The translations under genes were made by a program, and so were the position numbers. Positions 38,994-47,181 of a stretch of 64,000 nt of DNA are shown piece after piece; positions within the stretch are counted from its first letter, which is position 1; every line of letters starts with the position of its first letter. Where the stretch lies: assembly GCF_003402415.2 (NCBI RefSeq), contig NZ_AP036014.1:2418001-2482000 (forward strand), written 5' to 3'. The notes beneath the pieces are model-generated. The model made no database searches and had not been told where the DNA came from. It was given only the letters and a program-made list of their open reading frames with translations. The stretch comes from Cupidesulfovibrio sp000226255 (lineage in GTDB: Bacteria; Desulfobacterota; Desulfovibrionia; Desulfovibrionales; Desulfovibrionaceae).

Positions 38994-39260
38994 CTATGCG
39001 TCCTCGTCGTCCTCTTCCTCGTCGAAGGGGAAGGCGTCTTCTATCTCGGCCACGTACATCTCGGGGTCGAAGTCGTGCTGCTCCCACGCCTCGTAAAGAT
39101 GCTCGGGCACATTCCGGTGAGTGCGCGTCACCTCGCGCTCGTCGTCGATGGTCATCTCGATGACCAGAGTCCCCGTGCCTTCCGTCATGCCGTCGGTCTG
39201 GATGAAGTCAACGTCATGGATTTCAAGGCCGTCGGGATCTGTCTGCGAGAGATGTGACAT
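38994..39260 (-). CDS. Small acidic protein of unknown function
   Basis: An 88-residue protein not recognised by me. It is strongly acidic, ending in PFDEEEDDEDA, with a beta-rich centre (LEIHDVDFIQTDG, GTLVIEMTIDDE) and an aromatic helix (EHLYEAWEQHDFDPEMY). No signal peptide or transmembrane segment. GGAGG 11 bases upstream supports the ATG at 39260 and a strong terminator follows, so it is a genuine single gene. Confidence 0.8.
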   Translation of the reverse strand: MSHLSQTDPDGLEIHDVDFIQTDGMTEGTGTLVIEMTIDDEREVTRTHRNVPEHLYEAWEQHDFDPEMYVAEIEDAFPFDEEEDDEDA

Positions 39261-39564
39261 GAAAGGCGTACCTCCGGAAAATGCGTTGCGTTGCGATGAA
39301 GGCGGCGCGAACCGTGCGCCGCGCGCCACGGCGCATACCCGATGCATTCCGTGATGCGCGGGAGGCCGTGGCTGCTCCTGCCGTACACCCGGCGCCCCCC
39401 GCTGGCAACACGCCATGCCCGTGTTTTCGTGGAAAAATGAAACTCGCGCGCCGCGCCGCCGCCCCGCCCACCCCCAGACCGCGCACCCCGCATTTTCATG
39501 GCGCTTGGCCGGTATCCGCGCTAGGATGGGACACGCCCGGAACCCCAGTCCGACGGAGGCCGCC
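39261..39564. other. Divergent intergenic region
   Basis: 304 bp between the acidic-protein gene and the YkgJ-type gene, with no gene seen. Both genes have good ribosome sites at its ends but no promoter pair could be assigned. Confidence 0.4.
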
Positions 39565-39915
39565 ATGCCGACCTGTGTCCGTTGCGGAAAATGCTGCGCC
39601 GCCCTGCACCTTCTGGTCGTTGCGGCGGAAGACGTTGCCCGCTGGCGGCGCGAGGGACGGGAAGACATCCTGCGCCGGGTGGGCGAAACGCCCGCCACAC
39701 GGGGAGAGGGGGGCACGGTCCACGACGTCTGGCTTTCGCCCCGCGCCGACGGCGGGGGCAGCGGGGGCGGCGACGACGGCCACTGCCCTTGGCTGCGCCA
39801 CACCCCTGACGGGCTCAGCGCCTGCGCCATCCATTCCACCAAGCCCATCCTTTGCCGCGACTATCCCCCTGGTTGCGAGCAGGCCCGGCGCATAGGCTGC
39901 CAAGCCCTGCCCTGA
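39565..39915 (+). CDS. YkgJ-type cysteine cluster protein
   Basis: A 116-residue protein with the CxxCGxCC pattern at the N-terminus (CVRCGKCCA, residues 4-12) and later Cys in HCPWL, CAIH, CRDYPPGC and GCQ. These match the zinc- or iron-sulfur-binding UPF0153/YkgJ family, whose function is unknown. A Gly/Asp-rich loop (GGGSGGGDDGH) interrupts the usual Cys spacing. GGAGG upstream fixes the ATG. Confidence 0.8.
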   Translation: MPTCVRCGKCCAALHLLVVAAEDVARWRREGREDILRRVGETPATRGEGGTVHDVWLSPRADGGGSGGGDDGHCPWLRHTPDGLSACAIHSTKPILCRDYPPGCEQARRIGCQALP

Positions 39916-40562
39916 CGCCCCCTTCCGGCGGCGCGCACCCGACGCGGGCGGCACGCCCCGCCTCCGTCTCCGAACCCGCCACTGCCTGCGCACCGTGTTC
40001 ATACTGCACAGGATATACCTTGCGGCATTTCACGCCGCAACGCGCCATTCATGCGCTGTGCAACGGCATCACCACAAAACAATCCATCACCATGCGCACG
40101 AAATTCATAACCATCGATGACCAGCACAACGAGAAGGCGCGAAATATGGACAACCATCCTTGACTTGGCTTTCAGGACATGGAATCATGTCGGCTAGCAA
40201 CTCGCGGCCATGCATTCTTTCAAAAGGCATGTGTGATCGCTGAAAGCCCTTACAGAATAAGAGACTTCCTTCAATGACCGCAGTCATGCGCAACACAACT
40301 CGGCCACCGCAATCCGTTGCCGCCATCAACGCCGCCCCCAATGGCGGCCTTGCGCATTCCGACGCCTTCCGCTCCCCGGCCGCAGCGCGCGGCCTCTTCC
40401 TTCGTGCCGCCCGCGAGGCGCACGGGGGGTAGTCCTGTCCACATCCGGCCCCTCCGGCCACGGACGCCCCCCTTTCCCCGCAACGGAAAGGGGGGACTTT
40501 TGCGTCGTCCGTACACCGGCTGCGTCATATCCACGGCCGCAAACCCTTCAGGAGAATCCAAC
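39916..40562. other. Long intergenic region with a terminator-like hairpin
   Basis: 647 bp with no convincing gene. The stretch 40005-40300 is more AT-rich than the flanks and may carry a promoter or decayed sequence. At 40467-40495 an 11-bp stem (CCCCCCTTTCC with GGAAAGGGGGG) is followed by ACTTTTG; it lies 68 bp before the next gene and could terminate read-through or attenuate that gene. Confidence 0.5.
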
Positions 40563-41087
40563 ATGACCAGCCCCGCCCTGCCCATCACGACCCGCAACGC
40601 GGCCGTCCGCCGTCCGGTGCCTCCTCCCCCCGTGGACGGCCCCGCGCACTCTCCACGCCCAGGCTCCCCACCTGCCGCCGCCCCCACGCCGGAACTGCCC
40701 CCCGCCACGCTGGCCGCGCGCCAGTGCTACCTGCGCCACACCACGCCCGTGCCGAACAGCCGGTCCGGCTTCCGGCAACTGGGGCCGGTGCGCATGCTGG
40801 TGTGCTTCTGGCAGGACCGCATGTCGCTGCTGCAAATCCACTCCGACGCCCGCAGGGCGGGCCATGGCTCGCAGGCGGTGGCGCTGCTCGTGGCCATTGC
40901 CGAACGGCACGGACTGCACATCGTGGCCAACGCCCTGCCGCTGGCCCACGGCAACGGCTGCCTGGACCAGCGGACGCTGACCGCGTGGTACCTGGGTTTC
41001 GGGTTCGAGACCATTCCCGGCAGCACCATGAACGCCATCATCTATTCCCCCGCATCGGGCCGCAGCGGAAACACCGCCGGAAACTGA
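40563..41087 (+). CDS. GNAT-like acetyltransferase, divergent
   Basis: A 174-residue protein. The first 50 residues are Pro/Ala-rich and probably disordered. From about 52 on the pattern fits a small GNAT fold: LQIHSDARRAGHGSQAV resembles the acetyl-CoA-binding motif (R/Q-x-x-G-x-G/A), and LTAWYLGFGFETI resembles the C-terminal motif. The assignment is by pattern only. GGAG upstream supports the ATG at 40563. Confidence 0.6.
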   Translation: MTSPALPITTRNAAVRRPVPPPPVDGPAHSPRPGSPPAAAPTPELPPATLAARQCYLRHTTPVPNSRSGFRQLGPVRMLVCFWQDRMSLLQIHSDARRAGHGSQAVALLVAIAERHGLHIVANALPLAHGNGCLDQRTLTAWYLGFGFETIPGSTMNAIIYSPASGRSGNTAGN

Positions 41088-41331
41088 TCCGGCGAAGACC
41101 CGCCCGCCCCCCCCGCAACGCCCTGCGCCCCCAGACTGGTCCGCATGTGCCCGGAGACCGGGCCGCATGCCGCAACACGGCCCGTGCCCCGACAAGGGGA
41201 AAAGCTTTCCCTGCGAACGGCTTTTGCATACCGGCGGACACGCTGAAAAAAGCGGCACGTCCTGCCGGGCGGCGGCATTCCCGCGCCCCGGCAGGCACAC
41301 CGCCGCCCATCCATGCACGGAGGATGCGGTC

Positions 41332-41895
41332 ATGAGCGATTGGGGAATAGAGCTGATGCAGGGCTACGCCGTCTCGGCGACCGATTTCATTTCCGGCATA
41401 TCCGCCAACCGGCGCGAAACGCAGAGCGTCACCACCACGCAGTCGGGCGACCGGCTGTCCATCTCGGAAGAGGCCATGCAACTGGCCCGCGAGATGCTGG
41501 CCGCCCGCCAGCAGGCCGAGGCGGACGCCGCGCAGGAAGCGGGCACCCTGACGGAGGACGGCGACCTGACCGGCGACGATGCCGATGCGGAAGCCACGTC
41601 CACTGCCGCCGCTGCGGGCGGTGGTGGCGATTCGGGCGGTGATTCCTCGGCCAAGCAGATCGAGGACCTGGAAAAGAAGATTGAGCAGTTGCAGCAGCAG
41701 ATCGCGCAGGTGGAGGAAAGCCCGCAGCCCGACGGGGTGAAGGAATCGGTCACCCGCCCGCTGTACCAGCAGATTGCCGAATTGCAGCAGCAGATCAACG
41801 AACTGCAGGCTCAGGCTGCCAAGCAGGCCTCGGGCGGCTCCGGCGGTACGGGCAGTGCGGTGTCGTACGCCTCGCTGGGCAAATCGGGCAAGTAG
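41332..41895 (+). CDS. Coiled-coil protein of unknown function (FlxA-like region)
   Basis: A 187-residue protein. The N-terminal half is Glu/Ala-rich, with an acidic Gly/Ala/Thr linker (about 72-105). The second half forms two heptad-repeat coiled coils, EDLEKKIEQLQQQIAQVEES and YQQIAELQQQINELQAQAAK, which look like FlxA-like proteins. A Gly/Ser tail ends it. GGAGG upstream of the ATG and a terminator after the stop mark it as a real gene. Role unknown. Confidence 0.75.
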   Translation: MSDWGIELMQGYAVSATDFISGISANRRETQSVTTTQSGDRLSISEEAMQLAREMLAARQQAEADAAQEAGTLTEDGDLTGDDADAEATSTAAAAGGGGDSGGDSSAKQIEDLEKKIEQLQQQIAQVEESPQPDGVKESVTRPLYQQIAELQQQINELQAQAAKQASGGSGGTGSAVSYASLGKSGK

Positions 41896-41952
41896 AACGC
41901 GCCGTTCTGGCGCACAGTTCTGGCGCGCGTTCCCGGACCCTCGCAAACGCAT

Positions 41953-41982
41953 GCGGGGCGCGGCCCATGGGCCGCGCCCCGC
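41953..41982. terminator. GC-rich convergent hairpin
   Basis: A 14-bp perfect stem GCGGGGCGCGGCCC with its complement and only two loop bases, between the convergent genes ending at 41895 and 42047. There is only a short TT after it, so it may act as a weak or Rho-assisted terminator. Confidence 0.5.
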
Positions 41983-42046
41983 TTACGTTGCGTGCTGCGC
42001 TCAAAATCTCCGGCATCGCACGCCAAGGGGGGTGAAGGAAGCCCGG

Positions 42047-43750
42047 CTACTTCACGCCGGAAACCCGCTTCACCCCGGCCACAAAGCTGGCCAGCGTGTC
42101 GGAGATGGCCCCCTTGGCAAGCCGCACGTCGATGAGCTGGAAGCGTCCGCGCTCCGCCGTGGCCGCCGCGAAGGCGTCGGCCAGTTCGCGCCGGGTGGTG
42201 GCGCGGTGGCCGCGCCCGCCCAGCGCATCGGCAAAGGCGGCGAAGTCCAGTTCGTTGATGGCGCTGTACGAGGTTTCCGGCTGGAACACCCGCAGCATCT
42301 CCCACGAGGCGTTGTTGAACACCACGATCACCGGGTCGATGCCCAGGCGCGCGCAGTTGCCAAGCTCCATGCCGGTCATCTGAAAGGCCCCGTCGCCCAC
42401 CAGGGTCAGCGAGCGGCGGCCGGTGGTCACTTGCAACCCCATGCCCGCAGGCACGCCAAAGCCCATGCTGGCGTAGTACCCCGGCCCCACCATGGGCACG
42501 GGGCGCACAGACAGCGCGGTGAACAGGCAGTCGCCGATGTCGCAGGCCAGCGGCCACGGAAACGGGTCCGGCTCGGCGTCGGCGACTGCCCCATGGCCCC
42601 GCCCCGCCGCCACGGAATCATAGAAGTCGTTGAGCAGCACGGCGATGTCGTCGGGCGTCACCGGGGCGTCGTCCGCCACAAAGCCGCGCCGGTAGACCAC
42701 GTTGCGGCCCAGCGCATCCCCATCGCCGTCCAGACCTGCCGGAACGGCACAGGCTTGCCCGCCTTCGGGAAGGGCCGCCAGCAGTGCATCAACCAGCTTT
42801 TCCAGCGGAATGCCGTGATAGGTGTGAAAGCCCATGCGTACTTCGCGGTCCTCGGCGTGCATCAGGCGGCGTCGGTCGATGTGGCTGGATGACACACCGA
42901 AGTTGGTGTCGGACATGATCACCCCCAGCAGCAAGAGGCCGTCGGAGCCCTCCACCGCGCTGGTGATGTTGGCGTCGCCCGCCACGCCCATGTAGGTGCC
43001 CTGCAGGCAGGCCTTGCCCGCCAGAAGGCCGCGCCCCATGAAGCTGGTGACCACGGGCACGCCCAGCCGGTCGGCCAGTTCCGCCACGCGGTCTTCCAGG
43101 CCGTAGCGGCGCACCTCCACCCCCACCATGAGCACCGGGCGACTGGCGGCGCGCAGGCGGGCCAGCACTTCGGCCGCGCAGGCGGCCACGGCCTCGTCGT
43201 CGCAGGGCGAGGGCGCGTGCGGGGGCACCGGGCCGCAGGGGACGGCGGGCATGTCGCGCGGAATTTCCAGGTACACCGGCCGCGAATGTTCCAGGCAGTT
43301 GCGCAGCACCCTCTCGATGATGGCGGGCGCGGTGGCCGGGTCGTCCAGGATGCCTTGGTCGCAGGTCACTTCCTGGTACATGCGGAACTGCGAGCCCACG
43401 GTCTTCACCTGATGGTGCAGCAAAAGGCCGCGCGCCCGTTCCGCCGTGCCCGGCGCGCCGGATATGACCACCACCGGCGACTTTTCGGCAAAGGCCTGGG
43501 CCACGGCGTTCAGCATGTTGATGGCCCCGGCCCCGTAGGTGACGGCGGCCACGCTGAGCCCCCGGCGGATGCGCGCGGCGGCGTCGGCGGCAAAGCCAAG
43601 GCCCGGTTCGTGCGTCAGGGTGACCAGCGGCAGGATGCCGGTCTGCTCGATGATCTTGAAATAGGGCAGCGCGAAGTCGCCGGGGATGCCCCAGACCTCG
43701 CGCGCGCCGCGTTCCTTCAGGGCGTGCAGCAGTGCTTCGGTGATGTTCAT
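42047..43750 (-). CDS. Phenylpyruvate/indolepyruvate decarboxylase-like ThDP enzyme
   Basis: A 567-residue ThDP-dependent decarboxylase, full length, with the N-terminal GIPGDF, the ThDP-activating Glu in THEPGLGFAADA, the paired His of decarboxylases in LLLHHQ, and GDGAFQMTGMELG for Mg/ThDP binding. The C-terminal segment NNASWEMLRVFQPE, with Leu where pyruvate decarboxylases have Glu, and RGRFQLID...SDTLASFV closely recall Azospirillum phenylpyruvate decarboxylase (IpdC). It would turn aromatic 2-oxoacids into aldehydes. AGGA upstream fixes the ATG. It follows the fused CoA ligase by 176 bp. Confidence 0.85.
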   Translation of the reverse strand: MNITEALLHALKERGAREVWGIPGDFALPYFKIIEQTGILPLVTLTHEPGLGFAADAAARIRRGLSVAAVTYGAGAINMLNAVAQAFAEKSPVVVISGAPGTAERARGLLLHHQVKTVGSQFRMYQEVTCDQGILDDPATAPAIIERVLRNCLEHSRPVYLEIPRDMPAVPCGPVPPHAPSPCDDEAVAACAAEVLARLRAASRPVLMVGVEVRRYGLEDRVAELADRLGVPVVTSFMGRGLLAGKACLQGTYMGVAGDANITSAVEGSDGLLLLGVIMSDTNFGVSSSHIDRRRLMHAEDREVRMGFHTYHGIPLEKLVDALLAALPEGGQACAVPAGLDGDGDALGRNVVYRRGFVADDAPVTPDDIAVLLNDFYDSVAAGRGHGAVADAEPDPFPWPLACDIGDCLFTALSVRPVPMVGPGYYASMGFGVPAGMGLQVTTGRRSLTLVGDGAFQMTGMELGNCARLGIDPVIVVFNNASWEMLRVFQPETSYSAINELDFAAFADALGGRGHRATTRRELADAFAAATAERGRFQLIDVRLAKGAISDTLASFVAGVKRVSGVK

Positions 43751-43926
43751 GGGAGTCCTCGCAAGGCTTGTGATCGCGGCAGTGTGCCGGGGATATGCCG
43801 GGCGATGCGCAGCACAGCCGCCACGCGGATGGCCAGACCACGGCACACCGCACCTAGACCAAAAGCCGGGGCGCGGCAAGCCGCGGCCCGCCGCACCCGT
43901 GGAAAAGCCCGACGATCCGGCGCGGG

Positions 43927-46056
43927 TCAGCCCGCGTCCCTGCCCAGCGCGCGGGCCACCCGTTCCGGCAGGCTGGCCAGGTCGGGGCACACGGCAAAGC
44001 CCGCGTCGCGCATGGCCTGCAACTTGCCATCCACCCCGCCGGAGGCCTCGTCCAAAATGGCCCCGGCGTGGCCCATGCGGCGGCCCGGCGGGGCCGTACG
44101 CGCGGCGATGAAGCCCAGCACCGGCTTGGCGAAGCCGGTGGCGGTCACCCAGCGGGCCAGGTCCTCTTCCGCCGTGCCGCCCACTTCGCCCAGCACCAGC
44201 ACGGCCTCGGTGGCGTCGTCGTCGCGGATGCACTCGAACAGCGAGATGAAATCGCTGCCGATGAACGAATCGCCCCCCACCCCGGCGCAGAACGACTGGC
44301 CGATGCCCGCCGCGGAAAGGCGGGCCGCCGCCTCGTAGGTGAGGGTGCCCGAGCGCGAGAAGATGGCCACCGGCCCCGGCGTGAACACGTAGCCCGGCAT
44401 GATGCCGATCTTGGTGGCCCCCGGCACGATGATGCCGGGCGTGTTGGGACCCACTACCCGCGTGGGCGACGGCGGCACGTTCTTCAGCGCGGAGAGCATG
44501 GCCCGCTGGGGTATGCCTTCGGTGATGCACACCGCCCAGGGAATTTCCTCGGCCGCCGCCTCCATGACCGCATCGGGCGCGAAGGGCGCGGGCACGAAGA
44601 TGATCGAGGCGTCGATGCGGTGGTGCCTGCACGCCTCGTGCACCGAATCGTACACCGGCACGCCCAGCACGGACTGCCCGCCCTTGAACGGGGTGACACC
44701 GGCCACGATGCGCGTGCCGTATTCCTGCATCAGCTGCACGTGGCGCTGGGCCACCTTGCCGGTGATGCCCTGCACCAGCACCTGGGTATCCGGCCCCAGC
44801 CACGGCACGCCGCGCCTGCCGGAACGGCGGTAGCCCTTGCGGGCGGCGGGCGGCAAGGGCCACGCCTCGTCGGCCAAAGGGTACGCGGCGGACGGGACGT
44901 CAGGGACCGTGCCCGACGCCCGATTGGCCTCGTCGATCCGCCGCAGGGCGTCCAACGCGTCGGCAACCTCGTCGGCAATGATCACGTCCGGATGGGCAAA
45001 GGCGCGCAGCAGCGCCCGCCCCTCGGCCGACTCGTGCCCGGCCATGCGCACCACCACGGGCTGGGCAGCGCGTTCCGTGCCCAACGCCTCCATCAGCGCG
45101 CGGGCCACCCCGGCGCAGGAGACGATGCCCCCGAACAGGTTGATGAACACCGCCCGCACCTTGGGGTTGGCGAACAGCAGGTCCAGCGCCCGGCGCATGC
45201 GCGCGCCGTCGGCCGCGCCGCCAAGGTCCATGAAGTTGGCGGCGGGCAGGCCGGAAAAATTCAGCAGGTCCATGGTGGCCATGGCCAGGCCCGCGCCGTT
45301 GACCAGAAGGCCCACCCAGCCGGAAAGGCCCACGTAGCTCAGCCCGGCATCGCGCGCGGCGTTCTCTTCCGCACCCTGGTGCTCCGGGGTGTGGTAGGTT
45401 TGCAGGTCGGGCCGCAGGTCCACCACGTTGTCGTCCAGTTCCACCTTGCCGTCCAGGGCCACCCATTCGCCCGCCCCGGTGAGCACCAGCGGGTTGATCT
45501 CGGCCAGCAGCAGGCCGTCGTCGCGCACGGCGCGGAACAGCCGCTCGGCGAGGTCGCGAAAGCCCGCCCAGCCTGCCGGGTCCGCCCCCAGTTCGAAGAA
45601 CGCCGCCCGCAGGTGGTGTTCGCGCAGGCCCGCGTCCAGCGGCACCCGCTGCACCAGGGGCTTGCGGGCATCCGCCGTGGCCTCCACCTCCATGCCGCCC
45701 CGGTGGCTGGTGGTCAGCAGCATTTCGCGCCGCTGGCGCGAGAGCATGAACGACAGGTAGCATTCCTTGCGGATGTCCGTGGCCGGTTCCACCCGCACGA
45801 AGGGCACGGCGTGGCCCTTGATGGTCATGCCCAGGATGGTCCGCGCGGTGGCGCGCAACGCATCAAGCGTGTCTGCCCGCAGCACGCCGCCCGCCTTGCC
45901 CCGCCCACCGGTAAGCACCTGGGCCTTGACGTACCAGGGGCCGGGAAACGGCGGCGCATAAGCGTCCACGTCTTCCGGCCCCAGACAATCCCCGGCGGGG
46001 ACGGCAATCCCCGCCGCGGCGAACAGCTTCTTGCTCTGGTGTTCGTTCAGGAACAT
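43927..46056 (-). CDS. Fused SucC-SucD-type acyl-CoA synthetase (ADP-forming)
   Basis: A 709-residue single chain in which succinyl-CoA-synthetase beta (residues 1-about 400: MFLNEHQSKKLF, YVKAQVLTGGRGKAGG, INLFGGIVSC) is joined to alpha (about 430-709: VLVQGITGKVAQRHV, IFSRSGTLTYEAA, GHAGAI with the phospho-His). Normally these are two genes. Acid substrate unknown: the fusion and neighbour IpdC suggest an arylacetyl or other acyl group rather than succinate. Start at 46056 follows a purine-rich GGGGGACGG. Confidence 0.88.
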   Translation of the reverse strand: MFLNEHQSKKLFAAAGIAVPAGDCLGPEDVDAYAPPFPGPWYVKAQVLTGGRGKAGGVLRADTLDALRATARTILGMTIKGHAVPFVRVEPATDIRKECYLSFMLSRQRREMLLTTSHRGGMEVEATADARKPLVQRVPLDAGLREHHLRAAFFELGADPAGWAGFRDLAERLFRAVRDDGLLLAEINPLVLTGAGEWVALDGKVELDDNVVDLRPDLQTYHTPEHQGAEENAARDAGLSYVGLSGWVGLLVNGAGLAMATMDLLNFSGLPAANFMDLGGAADGARMRRALDLLFANPKVRAVFINLFGGIVSCAGVARALMEALGTERAAQPVVVRMAGHESAEGRALLRAFAHPDVIIADEVADALDALRRIDEANRASGTVPDVPSAAYPLADEAWPLPPAARKGYRRSGRRGVPWLGPDTQVLVQGITGKVAQRHVQLMQEYGTRIVAGVTPFKGGQSVLGVPVYDSVHEACRHHRIDASIIFVPAPFAPDAVMEAAAEEIPWAVCITEGIPQRAMLSALKNVPPSPTRVVGPNTPGIIVPGATKIGIMPGYVFTPGPVAIFSRSGTLTYEAAARLSAAGIGQSFCAGVGGDSFIGSDFISLFECIRDDDATEAVLVLGEVGGTAEEDLARWVTATGFAKPVLGFIAARTAPPGRRMGHAGAILDEASGGVDGKLQAMRDAGFAVCPDLASLPERVARALGRDAG

Positions 46057-46290
46057 CCGTCCCCCTGCGTGCGGCGTGCGGTGCGCGGGCCGCCAGCTGC
46101 CGGGGACGCCGCGCGCCCCGGTCCGGCCCGTGTCGGCCCTGCCTGGGCGCATCGCGCTGCCGTTGCCGATGGCTGCGCCGCTCCGGGTCATCCGACGAGG
46201 TGAGTCGCCCCAACATGCCGGAAACAGACGCGCAAGGGAATGGGGGCGGTGTGTTTTTCCGCCCCCTTGACTGCACAATCCGGGGATTGG

Positions 46291-46977
46291 CTACAGTCCC
46301 AGCTCCTCGTTGATAAGCACCACGTGGATGCGCTTGGCCGGGAAGGCCTTTTCCGTGACGGTCCAGACGTTACAGATGCGGTCGGGGCTCTTGCAGTCCA
46401 TGCATTCCGCCGTCTTGGTGCACGGAGTCTTCTTGGCCAGGCGGATGGCGTTGGTGGGCGCGGAGAATTCCTTGATGCGGCGCATGCCGTCCTCCACGCT
46501 GTCCACCACCTTGTTGCGGCCCACGAACAGCACCACCTTCTTCGGGCCGAAGTTGATGCCGCCCACCCGGTTGCCGATCATGTCCAGGTTCACCAGCTTG
46601 CCGTCCACGGTAAGGGCGTTGGTGCTGGTCAGGAACAGGTCCACCAGCAGGGCCTGGCGGCGCAGTTCGTACATTTCCGCCGCGGGCAGCTTGTAGTTCA
46701 TGGTGTCCAGCAGTTCGATGGCGTCCATGGCGCGCAGGGCTTCGGGCACGCCGCTCTTGCCGATGCTCATGGAACCGCCGAAGGACACGGATTTCGCGCC
46801 CGATGCGGGCAGGATGTCTTCCAGAAAGATGCGGGCCGCGTCGGCCAGGCTTTCGGCCATGGACACCTCGAAGTTGTTGGCTTCAAGGGCTTCCCTGGCG
46901 GCGGCCAGGCGGATGGTCCAGAAGGTGTCTACAGGATTGGCGGGCGGGGTGGCGGGCTTGGTGGCGGGCTTGCTCAT
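46291..46977 (-). CDS. LUD-domain protein (lactate-utilisation family)
   Basis: A 228-residue LUD (DUF162) protein. It has SGAKSVSFGGSMSIGKSGV in the core, VGRNKVV, and the family-typical Cys pattern CTKTAECMDCKSPDRIC near the C-terminus. Members are linked to lactate or glycolate oxidation and to iron-sulfur handling. This one is a single gene and is not beside lutA/lutB. The start at 46977 gives a Pro/Thr-rich N-terminus. It reads toward the CoA ligase on the same strand, 234 bp away. Confidence 0.9.
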   Translation of the reverse strand: MSKPATKPATPPANPVDTFWTIRLAAAREALEANNFEVSMAESLADAARIFLEDILPASGAKSVSFGGSMSIGKSGVPEALRAMDAIELLDTMNYKLPAAEMYELRRQALLVDLFLTSTNALTVDGKLVNLDMIGNRVGGINFGPKKVVLFVGRNKVVDSVEDGMRRIKEFSAPTNAIRLAKKTPCTKTAECMDCKSPDRICNVWTVTEKAFPAKRIHVVLINEELGL

Positions 46978-47045
46978 GGCGTGTCTCTCTTTGAATGGAT
47001 TAAGCAACATTGGACGCGCGCAAGATGCTTGTGGCACGCGACCTT

Positions 47046-47172
47046 CGCAAACTAGGATTTTTTCCCGCTGGCAAGGAAAACAAGCCTGCCATGAGGGAGT
47101 ATACTCTTATCGTATTCGACCGATATGGCAGGCGAAGTTTGACGCAGCCAGCGGGAAAAAGGACAGTTTGCG
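47046..47172. repeat. 127-bp nested inverted repeat
   Basis: Three perfect arm pairs nest inside one another: CGCAAACT (47046-47053) with AGTTTGCG (47165-47172); TTTTTCCCGCTGGC (47059-47072) with its complement (47147-47160); GCCTGCCAT (47084-47092) with ATGGCAGGC (47125-47133). The central loop contains the palindrome GAGTATACTC (47097-47106). No T-run lies in the position for a terminator on either strand, and no target-site duplication was seen. It fills most of the space between the LUD and HDAC-like genes. Confidence 0.8.
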
Positions 47173-47181
47173 GGCATAGCT

